Positions 42,828 through 50,580 of a stretch of DNA of 64,000 nt are shown here, piece by piece (the first letter of the stretch is position 1; every line of letters begins with the position of its first letter). Location of the stretch: positions 62,001-126,000 of the forward strand of contig NZ_JACYHF010000011.1 in NCBI RefSeq assembly GCF_016482685.1. The letters are read 5' to 3'. The position numbers and the translations under genes were made by a program. This DNA is from Streptomyces sp. DSM 110735 (GTDB taxonomy: Bacteria; Actinomycetota; Actinomycetes; Streptomycetales; Streptomycetaceae). The notes beneath the pieces were generated by a model. The model saw only the letters and a list, made by a program, of their open reading frames with translations. It had not been told where the DNA came from and did not search any database.

Positions 42828-43445
42828 CTAAGGGCGCCACAGCGGATGTTCCCGTTCCGCCCACGCGCGGCTCACCGTGCCGGTGCGTAGGCCCTGGCGG
42901 GCTTCTGGGTCTGCCAGGGCCATTCCTGTGTGGCCGGCGAGGACGATGCCGATCGTGAGGGCGAGCCAGTCGTGGACGAAGGTGGCGGAGGTGCGCCACA
43001 TCAGGGGGGTGAGGTGGGTGAACCACATCATCAGGCCGGTGCCGAGCATGACGAGGGTGGCTCCGGCGATCCAGGCGGTGTAGATCTTCTGGCCCGCGTT
43101 GAACTTGGCGGCGGGGCGGTGGGGGGTGCGGCGCAGTACGGCCTGGAGCCAGGCGCGGTCGTGGGGGCCGAAGCGGTTCAGGTGGCCGAGGTCGGCGCGG
43201 AGTGCCCGGGAGGTCAGGCCGAGGAGGACGGGGACGGGGAGGGCGAGCCCCGCGCATTCGTGGATGCGGACGATCAGGTCGCGGCGGCCGACCAGGACGG
43301 CGAGTTGCGGGATGTAGAGGCAGGCGGCGGTCGCCACGCAGACGCCCATCAGGAGCGCGGTCACGCGGTGGGTCCAGCGTTCGGCGGGGGTGAAGCGGCG
43401 GACGCGGGTCCCGGTCGGGGCGGCGGTGTCAGTTGGTGGGGTCAT
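42828..43445 (-). CDS. Cytochrome b-type membrane protein
   Basis: A 205-aa integral membrane protein of the prokaryotic cytochrome b561 / formate dehydrogenase gamma type with four hydrophobic helices. Candidate haem-ligand His residues are in FTPAERWTHRVTALL, VRIHECAGLALP, WFTHLTPLMWR and VHDWLALTIGIVLAGHTGMA. It starts 17 bases inside the end of the molybdoenzyme gene, so the two are translated together. It would pass electrons between the enzyme and the quinone pool. Confidence 0.88.
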   Translation of the reverse strand: MTPPTDTAAPTGTRVRRFTPAERWTHRVTALLMGVCVATAACLYIPQLAVLVGRRDLIVRIHECAGLALPVPVLLGLTSRALRADLGHLNRFGPHDRAWLQAVLRRTPHRPAAKFNAGQKIYTAWIAGATLVMLGTGLMMWFTHLTPLMWRTSATFVHDWLALTIGIVLAGHTGMALADPEARQGLRTGTVSRAWAEREHPLWRP

Positions 43446-44286
43446 CGGTCCGTCCGTTCGAGCGGCCGACCCAGGCGTCGACGTCGTAGCCGCGGTTCTC
43501 CCAGTAGCCCGGGCGGACGCGGTCGGTGACCGTGATGCCGGACAGCCATTTGGCGGACTTGTAGAAGTACATCGGGGCGACGTAGAGGCGGACGGGCCCG
43601 CCGTGGTCGTGGCCGATGTCCTTGTCCTGCATCCGCAGGGCGACCAGGACGTCGGCGCGCCGAGCCTGGTCGAGGGTGAGGCTCTCGGTGTAGGCGCCGT
43701 CGAAGCAGGTGAAGCGGATGGCCCGCGCGGAGGACTGGACGCCCGCCGCGTCCAGCAGGTCCGCCAGGCGTACGCCCTGGAAGGGGGTGCCCGGGACGCG
43801 CCAGCCGGTGACGCACTGGACGTCCTTGACGAGCCGGGTCTGCGGCAGGGCGCGCAGGTCGTCCAGGGTGTAGGTGTGCAGGCGGTCGACCATGCCGCCG
43901 ACGGTGAGCCGGTAGTCGGCGGGTCCCTTGCGGGGGACGGACGCGGTGACGGAGTAGTAGCGGAAGCCGCCGCCGTTGGGCAGCAGGCCGCTCAGTCCGG
44001 TGGGGTCCTGGCCGGAGAGCGCTTCGAAGCCGCGCTGGAGGGCGGGGGCGGTGACCACGCCGAGGGCGCCGAGGGCGACGGTGCCGAGGAAGATTCGGCG
44101 GCCGATCGGTTTGCCGCGGGCTTCGGCAGCGGCAGCGGCTTCGGCGGCAGCAGTGGCGTCCGCTTCGGCAGCGGCGTCCGCTTCGGCAGGGGAAGCGGTG
44201 TCGGCAGCGGAAGCGGCTTCGGCGTCGGCACCGGCTTCGGTTTCGGGGAGGTCCGCGCCGTCCTCCGGAGGTTCTTCGGGCTTCAC
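43429..44286 (-). CDS. Molybdopterin oxidoreductase, sulfite-oxidase fold
   Basis: A 285-aa Mo-cofactor protein of the YedY/MsrP-like sulfite oxidase superfamily. The Mo-ligand Cys is C158 in LVKDVQCVTGWRVPG, with GVRLADLLDAAGV and FYKSAKWLSGITV later. The first 60 residues are unusual: acidic then Ala/Glu repeats (AEADAAAEADATAAAEAAAA) before the twin-arginine-like GKPIGRRIFLGTVALG and a single hydrophobic segment. This suggests a Tat-translocated or membrane-tethered enzyme. GTG start 4 bases after the TPR gene stop. Paired with the cytochrome b gene; substrate unknown. Confidence 0.85.
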   Translation of the reverse strand: MKPEEPPEDGADLPETEAGADAEAASAADTASPAEADAAAEADATAAAEAAAAAEARGKPIGRRIFLGTVALGALGVVTAPALQRGFEALSGQDPTGLSGLLPNGGGFRYYSVTASVPRKGPADYRLTVGGMVDRLHTYTLDDLRALPQTRLVKDVQCVTGWRVPGTPFQGVRLADLLDAAGVQSSARAIRFTCFDGAYTESLTLDQARRADVLVALRMQDKDIGHDHGGPVRLYVAPMYFYKSAKWLSGITVTDRVRPGYWENRGYDVDAWVGRSNGRTDDPTN

Positions 44287-44290
44287 GCCG

Positions 44291-45403
44291 TCATTCGAAC
44301 ACCGTCGGGGCGGGTGGGGCCAGTGGATCCGGGCGGATGTCAGAGTTCGGTAATCCGAGCGCGCGGGCGCGGGCCTCGTGGAAGGCCGTACGGGGGTCGC
44401 CGCCCAGGTGGCACCAGGGTTCGCGGGTGGCGTGCGGGCCGATGCGGTGGAAGAGGGCGGCGGCCTCGGCGGGGCGTCCGGCGGCGGACATGGCGAACGC
44501 CAGGTGGTTGAGGTCGAGGTGGCGGCGGGGGTGGTCGTCGTGCTCCCACTCCAGCCACCAGTCGAAGGCGGCGCGCAGGGCACGGCGGGCACGTCGTCCG
44601 CCCCAGTGCCCGGCGGCTGCCGGGTCGGCGGGGGCGAGCCCGGTCGCGGCAAGGTGGCGGTGGCGCTCGGTGTGGGCGACGACCGGCAGGACGGCGAGCG
44701 GGGAGTCGGCCGGTGCCTGGGCGGCGGCGTGCTCGGCGAGGTCGTACGCCTCGTGGGACTCGGGGCGGGCGGCGGCGGGGCGTTCGGCCAGGGCGGCGAC
44801 GATCAGATGGTGGCCGTGGTGGTGCTCGGGGTGGCGCAGCCGCAGTTCCGCGAAGGCGCGCCACAGCTCGGGCTCGGGTCCGAGGGCGCGGGCGAGCAGG
44901 AGGAGACCGAGCCAGGGCGTGGGGTCGGCGGGGGCGAGCGTGGCGGCGGCGTGGCAGGCGGCGCGGGCGCGGTCGGGTTCCTCGCGGCCGGTGAGGGCGC
45001 GGTGGACCTGGGTGAGGGCGAGCAGGGCGGTGGCGTCGGCGGAGCCGGGTTCGGCGAGGAGCCACTCGCGGACGCGCGCCTCGGTGTACGGCTCCTGGGC
45101 GAGCACGGTGATCCGGTGGCCCCGGCGGTCCCATTCGTCGCCGGTGTGTGCCAGCAGGGAGCGGACGGGCTGCCATCTGCCGCGGGCCAGGGCGGCGCGG
45201 GCGGCTTGCAGTTCGGCGTCGCCGAGGGCGGCGTCGAAACCGCGGGGGTCGTCGGAGCCGCGGGGGTCGTCGGAGCCGCGGGGGTCGTCGGGAGCGGTGT
45301 CGCCGGACGGTTGAGCGGGGGCCCGGCATGTGCCGAGCAGGGACGGGAGTGGGGGCACCGCTGGACTTCCTGTTTCTCGGGCTGCCATCGGCCGATCACG
45401 CAC
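44291..45403 (-). CDS. TPR-like Ala-rich protein with a TTA codon
   Basis: A 370-aa Ala/Arg/His-rich helical protein with tetratricopeptide-like repeats (ARAACHAAATLAPADPTPWLG; FAMSAAGRPAEAAALFHRIG). Near the N-terminus an 18-base DNA repeat encodes DDPRGS three times. GTG 45403 was chosen because GGGGAG lies 6 bases upstream; ATG 45388 is the alternative. Codon TTA (44353-44351, in LGLPNSD) makes it the only intact gene here needing the bldA tRNA, implying translation late in development. It lies 4 bases before the molybdoenzyme start, so it may control that operon's expression by polarity. Function unknown. Confidence 0.78.
   Translation of the reverse strand: MRDRPMAARETGSPAVPPLPSLLGTCRAPAQPSGDTAPDDPRGSDDPRGSDDPRGFDAALGDAELQAARAALARGRWQPVRSLLAHTGDEWDRRGHRITVLAQEPYTEARVREWLLAEPGSADATALLALTQVHRALTGREEPDRARAACHAAATLAPADPTPWLGLLLLARALGPEPELWRAFAELRLRHPEHHHGHHLIVAALAERPAAARPESHEAYDLAEHAAAQAPADSPLAVLPVVAHTERHRHLAATGLAPADPAAAGHWGGRRARRALRAAFDWWLEWEHDDHPRRHLDLNHLAFAMSAAGRPAEAAALFHRIGPHATREPWCHLGGDPRTAFHEARARALGLPNSDIRPDPLAPPAPTVFE
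45241..45291 (-). repeat. 18-bp tandem repeat in the TPR gene
   Basis: CGCGGGGGTCGTCGGAGC is repeated twice with a third, slightly altered copy, encoding DDPRGS repeats. Confidence 0.85.
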
Positions 45404-45763
45404 AGCAAACTCCCCGCCAGGGATTGCGTCAAGCGGAATCCGAGTGTTACTGGGTTCAACGAGCGTTGCTTCAGGGGCACTTGGGGTTCGGGAGACCTGG
45501 TGACGGGCCCGGCGCGGGGGTTCGGGGACCCGATTGTGTCGTACGCCATGGCGCCCGGGGGCGGGGCGGCGGAACATGAGCCGACGGTTCCGCCCGCCGC
45601 TGTCCGGAACGGCCCCGCGACCCCGGTCCGGTGCCCCGTCCGGCCGGACGACGGGACCGCGCCAACCCGCCCCCATCCGGGCGCTCTCCGCGGCGACGCC
45701 GTCCGAGGGCGCTACAGTCGGCCACACGCAATCGTGGCCCGGCCGATGATCGAGGTACGCAGC
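45404..45763. promoter_or_regulatory. Divergent promoter region, TPR gene / DMT gene
   Basis: 360 bases without a credible gene. The left 100 bases are A/T-richer and probably hold the TPR-gene promoter. TACAGT at 45714-45719 could be the -10 of the DMT gene. The middle is GC-rich and featureless. Confidence 0.5.
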
Positions 45764-46657
45764 GTGTCCCTTCTGGTTGTCCTTCTCGCCATGGGCGCCG
45801 CGTGCTGTGTGGGGTTCGGGTTCGTGCTCCAGCAGAACGTGGCGCAACGGGCTCCGCTCAGCGACTTCCTGTCCTTCCGGCTGCTGCTCGACCTGATGCG
45901 GGTGCCGCGCTGGCTGGGCGGTACGGCGCTGATGGTGGCGGGGATGGCGCTCGGCGCGGTCGCGCTCGGGCAGGGCGAGATCTCCGAGGTGGAGCCGCTG
46001 CTCGCCACCAACCTCCTCTTCGCGCTCGCCCTGTCCCGCCGTCAGACCGGGCAGCCGCTGGGCCGTCAGGGCTGGACCGGGCTCGCGCTGCTGGCGGGCG
46101 GGGTGAGCGCGTTCATCCTGGCGGGCCGCCCGCAGGCGGGCACCGCTGTCACCGATCCGCTGCGGCACTGGCTGATCATGGGCGCGATGCTGGCGACGGC
46201 GCTCGCGCTCGCCGGGTACGCCAAGCGGTCGCGGACGGGTTGGGGCGCGGTGCTGCTGGCCGCGGCGGCGGGGCTGCTGTACGGCGTCCAGGACGCGCTG
46301 ACCCGGGTGAGCGCGACGCGTTGGGCGGAGGGCGGTCCGGCGGAGCTGTTCACCGGCTGGCAGCCGTACGGCGTGCTGGTGCTCGGGGTGACCGGGCTGA
46401 TGCTGGTGCAGAGCGCGTTCGAGACGGCGCCGCTGCGGATGTCGCTGCCCGCGCTGACGGCGGCGCAGCCGCTCGCGGGCATCCTGTGCGGGGTGGGTTT
46501 CCTGGGCGACCGGCTGCACACCGACACCGGGGCGCTGGCCTGGGAGGCGGCGGGGCTCGCGGCGATCGTGGCGGGCATCGTGCTCCTTGGACTGCATCCG
46601 GCGATGCCGTGCGGGACGGCTGAGGAGCGGCGGGTGCGGGACCTTCAGCGGAACTGA
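45764..46657 (+). CDS. DMT-superfamily-like membrane protein (EamA type)
   Basis: A 297-aa protein with nine to ten hydrophobic helices (LLVVLLAMGAACCVGFGFVL; LATNLLFALALSR; GLYGVQDALTR-like GLLYGVQDALTRVSATRW; LAAIVAGIVLLGL), typical of DMT-type exporters. GTG was chosen since GAGG lies 8 bases before; ATG 45746 is a longer alternative with no ribosome binding site. Substrate unknown. Followed after 29 bases by a Nudix gene. Confidence 0.82.
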   Translation: MSLLVVLLAMGAACCVGFGFVLQQNVAQRAPLSDFLSFRLLLDLMRVPRWLGGTALMVAGMALGAVALGQGEISEVEPLLATNLLFALALSRRQTGQPLGRQGWTGLALLAGGVSAFILAGRPQAGTAVTDPLRHWLIMGAMLATALALAGYAKRSRTGWGAVLLAAAAGLLYGVQDALTRVSATRWAEGGPAELFTGWQPYGVLVLGVTGLMLVQSAFETAPLRMSLPALTAAQPLAGILCGVGFLGDRLHTDTGALAWEAAGLAAIVAGIVLLGLHPAMPCGTAEERRVRDLQRN

Positions 46658-46686
46658 ATCCGGGGCGTGCCTGCTTGGATGGCCGT

Positions 46687-47202
46687 ATGAATCCTGCCGA
46701 CGAGATCCTCGACATCGTGGACGAGCGGGACCGGGTGGTGGACCAGGTCCCGCGCGGTGAGGCGTACGCCCGGGGGCTGCGCCACCGCTGCGTCTTCGTC
46801 CAGGCCCGGGACGCGGACGGGCGGCTCTTCGTCCACCGCCGCACCGCGACCAAGCTGGTGTTCCCCGCGCTGTACGACATGTTCGTCGGCGGGGTGGTGG
46901 GCGCGGGCGAGTCCTACGACGAGGCGGCGCTGCGGGAGGCGGAGGAGGAGCTGGGGGTGTCGGGTCTTGACCGCCCGGAGTTCCTGTTCAAGTTCCTCTA
47001 CGACGACGGGTCGGGCAGGAGCTGGTGGTCGGCGGTGTACGAGGTGCGCTGCGAGCTGCCGGTCCAGCCGCAGGTGGAGGAGGTGCAGTGGCACGACTTC
47101 CTCACCGAGGACGAGGTGGAGCGGCGACTCGGCGCGTGGGAGTGGGTGCCGGACGGGCTCGCGGCGTACGAGCGGCTGAGGGCGTTCCGGGCGGGCGCGT
47201 GA
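46687..47202 (+). CDS. Nudix hydrolase
   Basis: A 171-aa Nudix protein. The Nudix box at 68-91 (GGVVGAGESYDEAALREAEE then ELGV) is intact with all catalytic Glu. The N-terminus DEILDIVDERDRVVDQVPRGEAYARGLRHRCVFV resembles the YfcD/isopentenyl-diphosphate-isomerase-like subgroup. Substrate unknown. No clear ribosome binding site before ATG. Confidence 0.9.
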   Translation: MNPADEILDIVDERDRVVDQVPRGEAYARGLRHRCVFVQARDADGRLFVHRRTATKLVFPALYDMFVGGVVGAGESYDEAALREAEEELGVSGLDRPEFLFKFLYDDGSGRSWWSAVYEVRCELPVQPQVEEVQWHDFLTEDEVERRLGAWEWVPDGLAAYERLRAFRAGA

Positions 47203-47223
47203 GGCGCCGGTAGTGTCCGTGGC

Positions 47224-47616
47224 GTGATCGAATTCGCGCGGAACGTCCGCCTCTGGTTCGCCCCCGAGCGGGTACGGGACGAGGGCAGCACCCCCGACTA
47301 CCGGTTCTCGCTCGCCAACGAGCGCACGTTCCTCGCCTGGCTGCGCACCGCGCTCGCGCTGATCGGCGGCGGCTTCGCGGTGGACCAGTTCCTGCCGCAC
47401 CTGCGCTGGGCGTGGCGCGCGGGACTCGCGCTGGCGTTGCTCGCGGCCGGGGTGCTGTGCGCGCTGCGCGCGGTGAACCACTGGGTGCGCTGCGAGCGGG
47501 CGATGCGGCGCGGCGAGGACCTGCCGGTCTCCCGCTTCCCGGTGCTGTTGAGCCTGGTGGTCGCGGTGGTGGCCCTCGCGATGGTCGTGGTGGTGCTGGC
47601 GGGGTGGGCGGGGTGA
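47224..47616 (+). CDS. DUF202 (YidH-like) membrane protein
   Basis: A 130-aa protein with three hydrophobic helices and the DUF202 start (DYRFSLANERTFLAWLRTAL). GTG start. Its stop overlaps the GTG of a second DUF202 gene. YidH-type proteins are small inner-membrane proteins of unknown role. Confidence 0.88.
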   Translation: MIEFARNVRLWFAPERVRDEGSTPDYRFSLANERTFLAWLRTALALIGGGFAVDQFLPHLRWAWRAGLALALLAAGVLCALRAVNHWVRCERAMRRGEDLPVSRFPVLLSLVVAVVALAMVVVVLAGWAG

Positions 47617-47951
47617 GTACGGGTCAGGGCTCGGGCGGCACGCCGTCCGGCCAGGACCGGGGGCTCCAGCCGCAGCGGACCCGCCTCGCCTGGCGGCGTA
47701 CGACGCTGGCGTGCACGGTGGTGGCGGTGCTCGCGGTGCGGGCGGCGCTGCGCGCGGGCGAGCCGGTCGCCGCCGCGCTGCTGTGCGCGGCGAGCTGCGG
47801 GCTGTGGCTGGGGTTCCTGCGCATCGCCCACCACCGCATCCGCGCCCTGGCGACCGACGACCGCCCCGCCGCGCTGACCCCGCGTCATGCGACGGCGGCG
47901 GCGGTGTGCGCGGCGACGCTGGCGGTGTGCGCGGCGGCGCTGCTGGTCTGA
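47613..47951 (+). CDS. Second DUF202 membrane protein
   Basis: A 112-aa protein with the DUF202 motif (LQPQRTRLAWRRTTLACTVV) and three hydrophobic helices. GTG overlaps the preceding stop (GTGA). The tandem pair is probably a heteromeric membrane complex (inference). Confidence 0.87.
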   Translation: MSTGQGSGGTPSGQDRGLQPQRTRLAWRRTTLACTVVAVLAVRAALRAGEPVAAALLCAASCGLWLGFLRIAHHRIRALATDDRPAALTPRHATAAAVCAATLAVCAAALLV

Positions 47952-47970
47952 GGGCAGCGCGCCACTCCCC

Positions 47971-48004
47971 CGCGCCACTTGCTCCCCCGCGCCACTTGCT
48001 CCCC
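47971..48004. repeat. 17-bp tandem repeat, two copies
   Basis: CGCGCCACTTGCTCCCC occurs twice head-to-tail with partial copies on both sides, between the convergent DUF202 and quinone-oxidoreductase genes. Confidence 0.85.
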
Positions 48005-48011
48005 CGCGCCG

Positions 48012-48944
48012 CTACTTCTCCGGCACCGTCACGACGATCTTGCCGCGGGCGTGATGGCTCGCGCTCAGCTTCTGGGCTTCCGCCGTTTCCTCCAGCGGGA
48101 GGACCTTGTCCACGTGGACGGAGACCACGCCCTGGTCGGCCCACTGGGACAGCTTGGTGAGGTCTTCGGGGTCGGGGCGGACGAACCAGTAGCGGCCGCC
48201 GTACGTGACCACCTCGGGGTCGGCGATGGAGACGAGGCGACCGCCGGGAGCGAGCAGGTTGGCGGAGATCTTGAGGGTCTCGCCGCCGATGGTGTCGAAG
48301 ACCGCGTCGACGCCCTCGGGGGCGATCCCGCGCACGCGCTCGGCCAGCCCCTCGCCGTAGGAGACGGGTTCGCCGCCGAGGGAGCGGACGTAGTCGTGGT
48401 TGCGCTCGCTCGCGGTGCCGATGACGCGGGCGCCGAGGTGGACGCCGATCTGGACGGCAAGGGAACCGACCCCGCCCGCGGCGGCGTGCACGAGGAGGGT
48501 CTCGCCGCGCTTGACACCGAGGACGGTGACCACGCACTGATAGGCGGTCAGCCCGGCCAGGGGCAGCCCCGCCGCCTCCTCGAAGGACAGGGCGCGGGGC
48601 TTGGGGGCGAGGGTGCGCACGGGGGCGGAGACGTACTCGGCGAAGGTGCCGAGGGAGAGGAAGTCCTCGCGGACGTAGCCGATCACCTCGTCCCCCTCGG
48701 CGTACTCCGTGACCGAGGCGCCGGGCTTGACCACGACCCCGCTCATGTCCCAGCCGGTGATCACCGGGAACACCGTTTCCAGGATCGGGTCGAGGTAACC
48801 CTCGCGGCACTTCCAGTCCACCGGGTTGACGGCTGCCGCGCGCACCCGGACCAGCACCTGGTCGGGTCCGAGCTTGGGTTCGGGCCGGTCGCCGTACTCC
48901 AGCACCTCGGGTCCGCCGTAGCGGCGGTAGCTGATCGCCTTCAT
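48012..48944 (-). CDS. NADP-dependent quinone oxidoreductase-like MDR protein
   Basis: A 310-aa medium-chain dehydrogenase/reductase without structural zinc: YRRYGGPEVLEYGDRPEP at the N-terminus, VNPVDWKCREGYL, the NADP fold LVHAAAGGVGSLAVQIGVHLG (starting near 145), and HARGKIVVTV at the end. Acts on quinones or enones by family. Monocistronic. Confidence 0.92.
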   Translation of the reverse strand: MKAISYRRYGGPEVLEYGDRPEPKLGPDQVLVRVRAAAVNPVDWKCREGYLDPILETVFPVITGWDMSGVVVKPGASVTEYAEGDEVIGYVREDFLSLGTFAEYVSAPVRTLAPKPRALSFEEAAGLPLAGLTAYQCVVTVLGVKRGETLLVHAAAGGVGSLAVQIGVHLGARVIGTASERNHDYVRSLGGEPVSYGEGLAERVRGIAPEGVDAVFDTIGGETLKISANLLAPGGRLVSIADPEVVTYGGRYWFVRPDPEDLTKLSQWADQGVVSVHVDKVLPLEETAEAQKLSASHHARGKIVVTVPEK

Positions 48945-49070
48945 GTCCTAGACCTTCCTGGGTACCCGGACGCCACGCAACCCATATGCCGGGATACGCC
49001 CCATTCGCGCGTAGCCTGTCGGTCGTCGTCCCCCGACACCCCCCCATCCCGCCTCTCGAAGGTGAGCCCC

Positions 49071-49370
49071 ATGACCGACCTTCACCAGGAACACTCCGAG
49101 CACGGCGCGCACAGTCACGGGCCGGGCTGCGGGCACTCCGCCGTACCGCACGGCGACCACGTCGACTACGCGCACGACGGCCATCTGCACCGCGCCCACA
49201 GCGACCACTGGGACGAGTGCGAGCCCGCCGGGCACACCGCGCACCCCGGCCACGACCATGTGCACCACGAGGAGTGCGGGCACGCGCGCGTGGTGCACGG
49301 CGACCATGTGGACTATCTGCACGACGGGCACCGGCACGCCGAGCACGGGGACCACTACGACGACCACTGA
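49071..49370 (+). CDS. Small His-rich metal-binding protein
   Basis: A 99-aa protein with about 27 His, built on the repeated unit HGDHVDYxHDGHxH (twice) and HHEECGH/GPGCGH pieces. No signal peptide. Likely binds zinc, nickel or cobalt as a store or chaperone. No Zur-type operator (TGAAAATGATTTTCA-like) was seen upstream. ATG follows AAGGTGAG. Confidence 0.85.
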   Translation: MTDLHQEHSEHGAHSHGPGCGHSAVPHGDHVDYAHDGHLHRAHSDHWDECEPAGHTAHPGHDHVHHEECGHARVVHGDHVDYLHDGHRHAEHGDHYDDH

Positions 49371-49387
49371 GCCCGCTCCACATCCAT

Positions 49388-49416
49388 GGCCCCTCCGGCG
49401 CCGCGCCGGAGGGGCC
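49388..49416. terminator. Terminator after the His-rich gene
   Basis: GGCCCCTCCGGCG and CGCCGGAGGGGCC form a 13-bp perfect stem with a 3-base loop, 18 bases after the stop. Confidence 0.8.
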
Positions 49417-49479
49417 CTCGCGCGTCACTGTGGTCCCGGTCACTGATCGGACCGGTTCCGGTGAACACACTGGACGACA

Positions 49480-49495
49480 TACCGACCGGTCGGCA
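49480..49495. promoter_or_regulatory. Candidate TetR operator of the kinase-ACAD operon
   Basis: TACCGACCGGTCGGCA contains the perfect palindrome CCGACCGGTCGG. It lies 57 bases before the kinase gene. A related sequence (TACCGACTGGTTAG on the minus strand) occurs before the SDR gene at 53394, on the other side of the TetR gene. Confidence 0.65.
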
Positions 49496-49551
49496 TCATG
49501 AGACGGGTTCCTGTTCACCCGTTCCTGTCCGCCCGTTCCCAGGAGTGATGT

Positions 49552-50574
49552 ATGAGCGCCGACCACCCGCCCGGACTCGATCCCGACCGGCTGCGCGCGC
49601 TGCTCGACCGTGAGCGCCCCGGTCTGGTCAGCGGACCCCTGACCGGCCGGCTGATCGAGGGCGGACGGTCGAACCTCACCTACGCGGTGTCCGACGGCAC
49701 CTCGAAGTGGGTCGTCCGCCGTCCGCCGCTGGGTCATGTGCTCGCCACCGCGCACGACATGCGGCGCGAGCACCGGGTGATCAGCGCCCTGCACCCGACC
49801 GACGTGCCGGTCCCCCGTCCGGTGCTGCTGTGCGAGGACGAGGAGGTGCTCGGGGCTCCGTTCTACGTCATGGAGTACGTCGAGGGCACCCCCTACCGCA
49901 CGGCCGACCAGCTCGCCCCGCTCGGCGCGGAGCGCACCCGGGACGCGGTGCTCTCGCTGGTGGACACCCTGGTCGAGCTGCACGCGGTGGACCCCGGCGA
50001 GGTGGGGCTCGCGGACTTCGGTCGCCCCGAGGGCTTCCTGGACCGCCAACTGCGCCGCTGGGGCAAGCAGTTGGACGCCTCCCGCAACCGCGACCTCGCG
50101 GGCATCGACGAGCTGCACGCGGCGCTCGGCCGCTCGCTGCCCGCCTCCCCCGCCCCCACGGTCGTGCACGGCGACTACCGCCTGGACAACGTGCTGATCG
50201 GCACCGACGACCGGATCGAGGCCATCCTCGACTGGGAGATGTCCACGCTCGGCGATCCGCTGACCGACCTGGGTCTGCTGGTGATGTACAGCCAGCCGCT
50301 CGGCATGGCCGACTCCCCCGTCTCCACCACCGCCGAGGCGCCGGGTCACCCCGCGCCGCGCGAGCTGATCGAGCGGTACGCGGCGCGCTCCGGGCGCGAT
50401 GTGTCGGACGTCAACTGGTACACGGCGTTCGCCTGGTTCAAGCTCGCCGTGATCCTGGAGGGCATCCACTACCGCTACACCCTCGGCCAGACGGTCGGGC
50501 GCGGCTTCGACCGCATCGGGGACCTCGTGCCGGTCTTCATCAACCACGGACTGACGACTCTTCAGGAAGGCTGA
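49552..50574 (+). CDS. Phosphotransferase-family kinase (LvaA / ACAD10-N-like)
   Basis: A 340-aa APH-fold kinase: IEGGRSNLTYAVSDG (Gly-rich loop), YVMEYVEGTPYR, catalytic VVHGDYRLDNVLIG (HGD at 206-208, N213) and metal-binding AILDWEMSTLGDP (D227). Six bases before an acyl-CoA dehydrogenase, the arrangement fused in human ACAD10/11 and split in Pseudomonas LvaA and its ACAD. There the kinase phosphorylates 4-hydroxyacyl-CoA. A similar role here is inference. Confidence 0.88.
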   Translation: MSADHPPGLDPDRLRALLDRERPGLVSGPLTGRLIEGGRSNLTYAVSDGTSKWVVRRPPLGHVLATAHDMRREHRVISALHPTDVPVPRPVLLCEDEEVLGAPFYVMEYVEGTPYRTADQLAPLGAERTRDAVLSLVDTLVELHAVDPGEVGLADFGRPEGFLDRQLRRWGKQLDASRNRDLAGIDELHAALGRSLPASPAPTVVHGDYRLDNVLIGTDDRIEAILDWEMSTLGDPLTDLGLLVMYSQPLGMADSPVSTTAEAPGHPAPRELIERYAARSGRDVSDVNWYTAFAWFKLAVILEGIHYRYTLGQTVGRGFDRIGDLVPVFINHGLTTLQEG

Positions 50575-50580
50575 CCGCAC

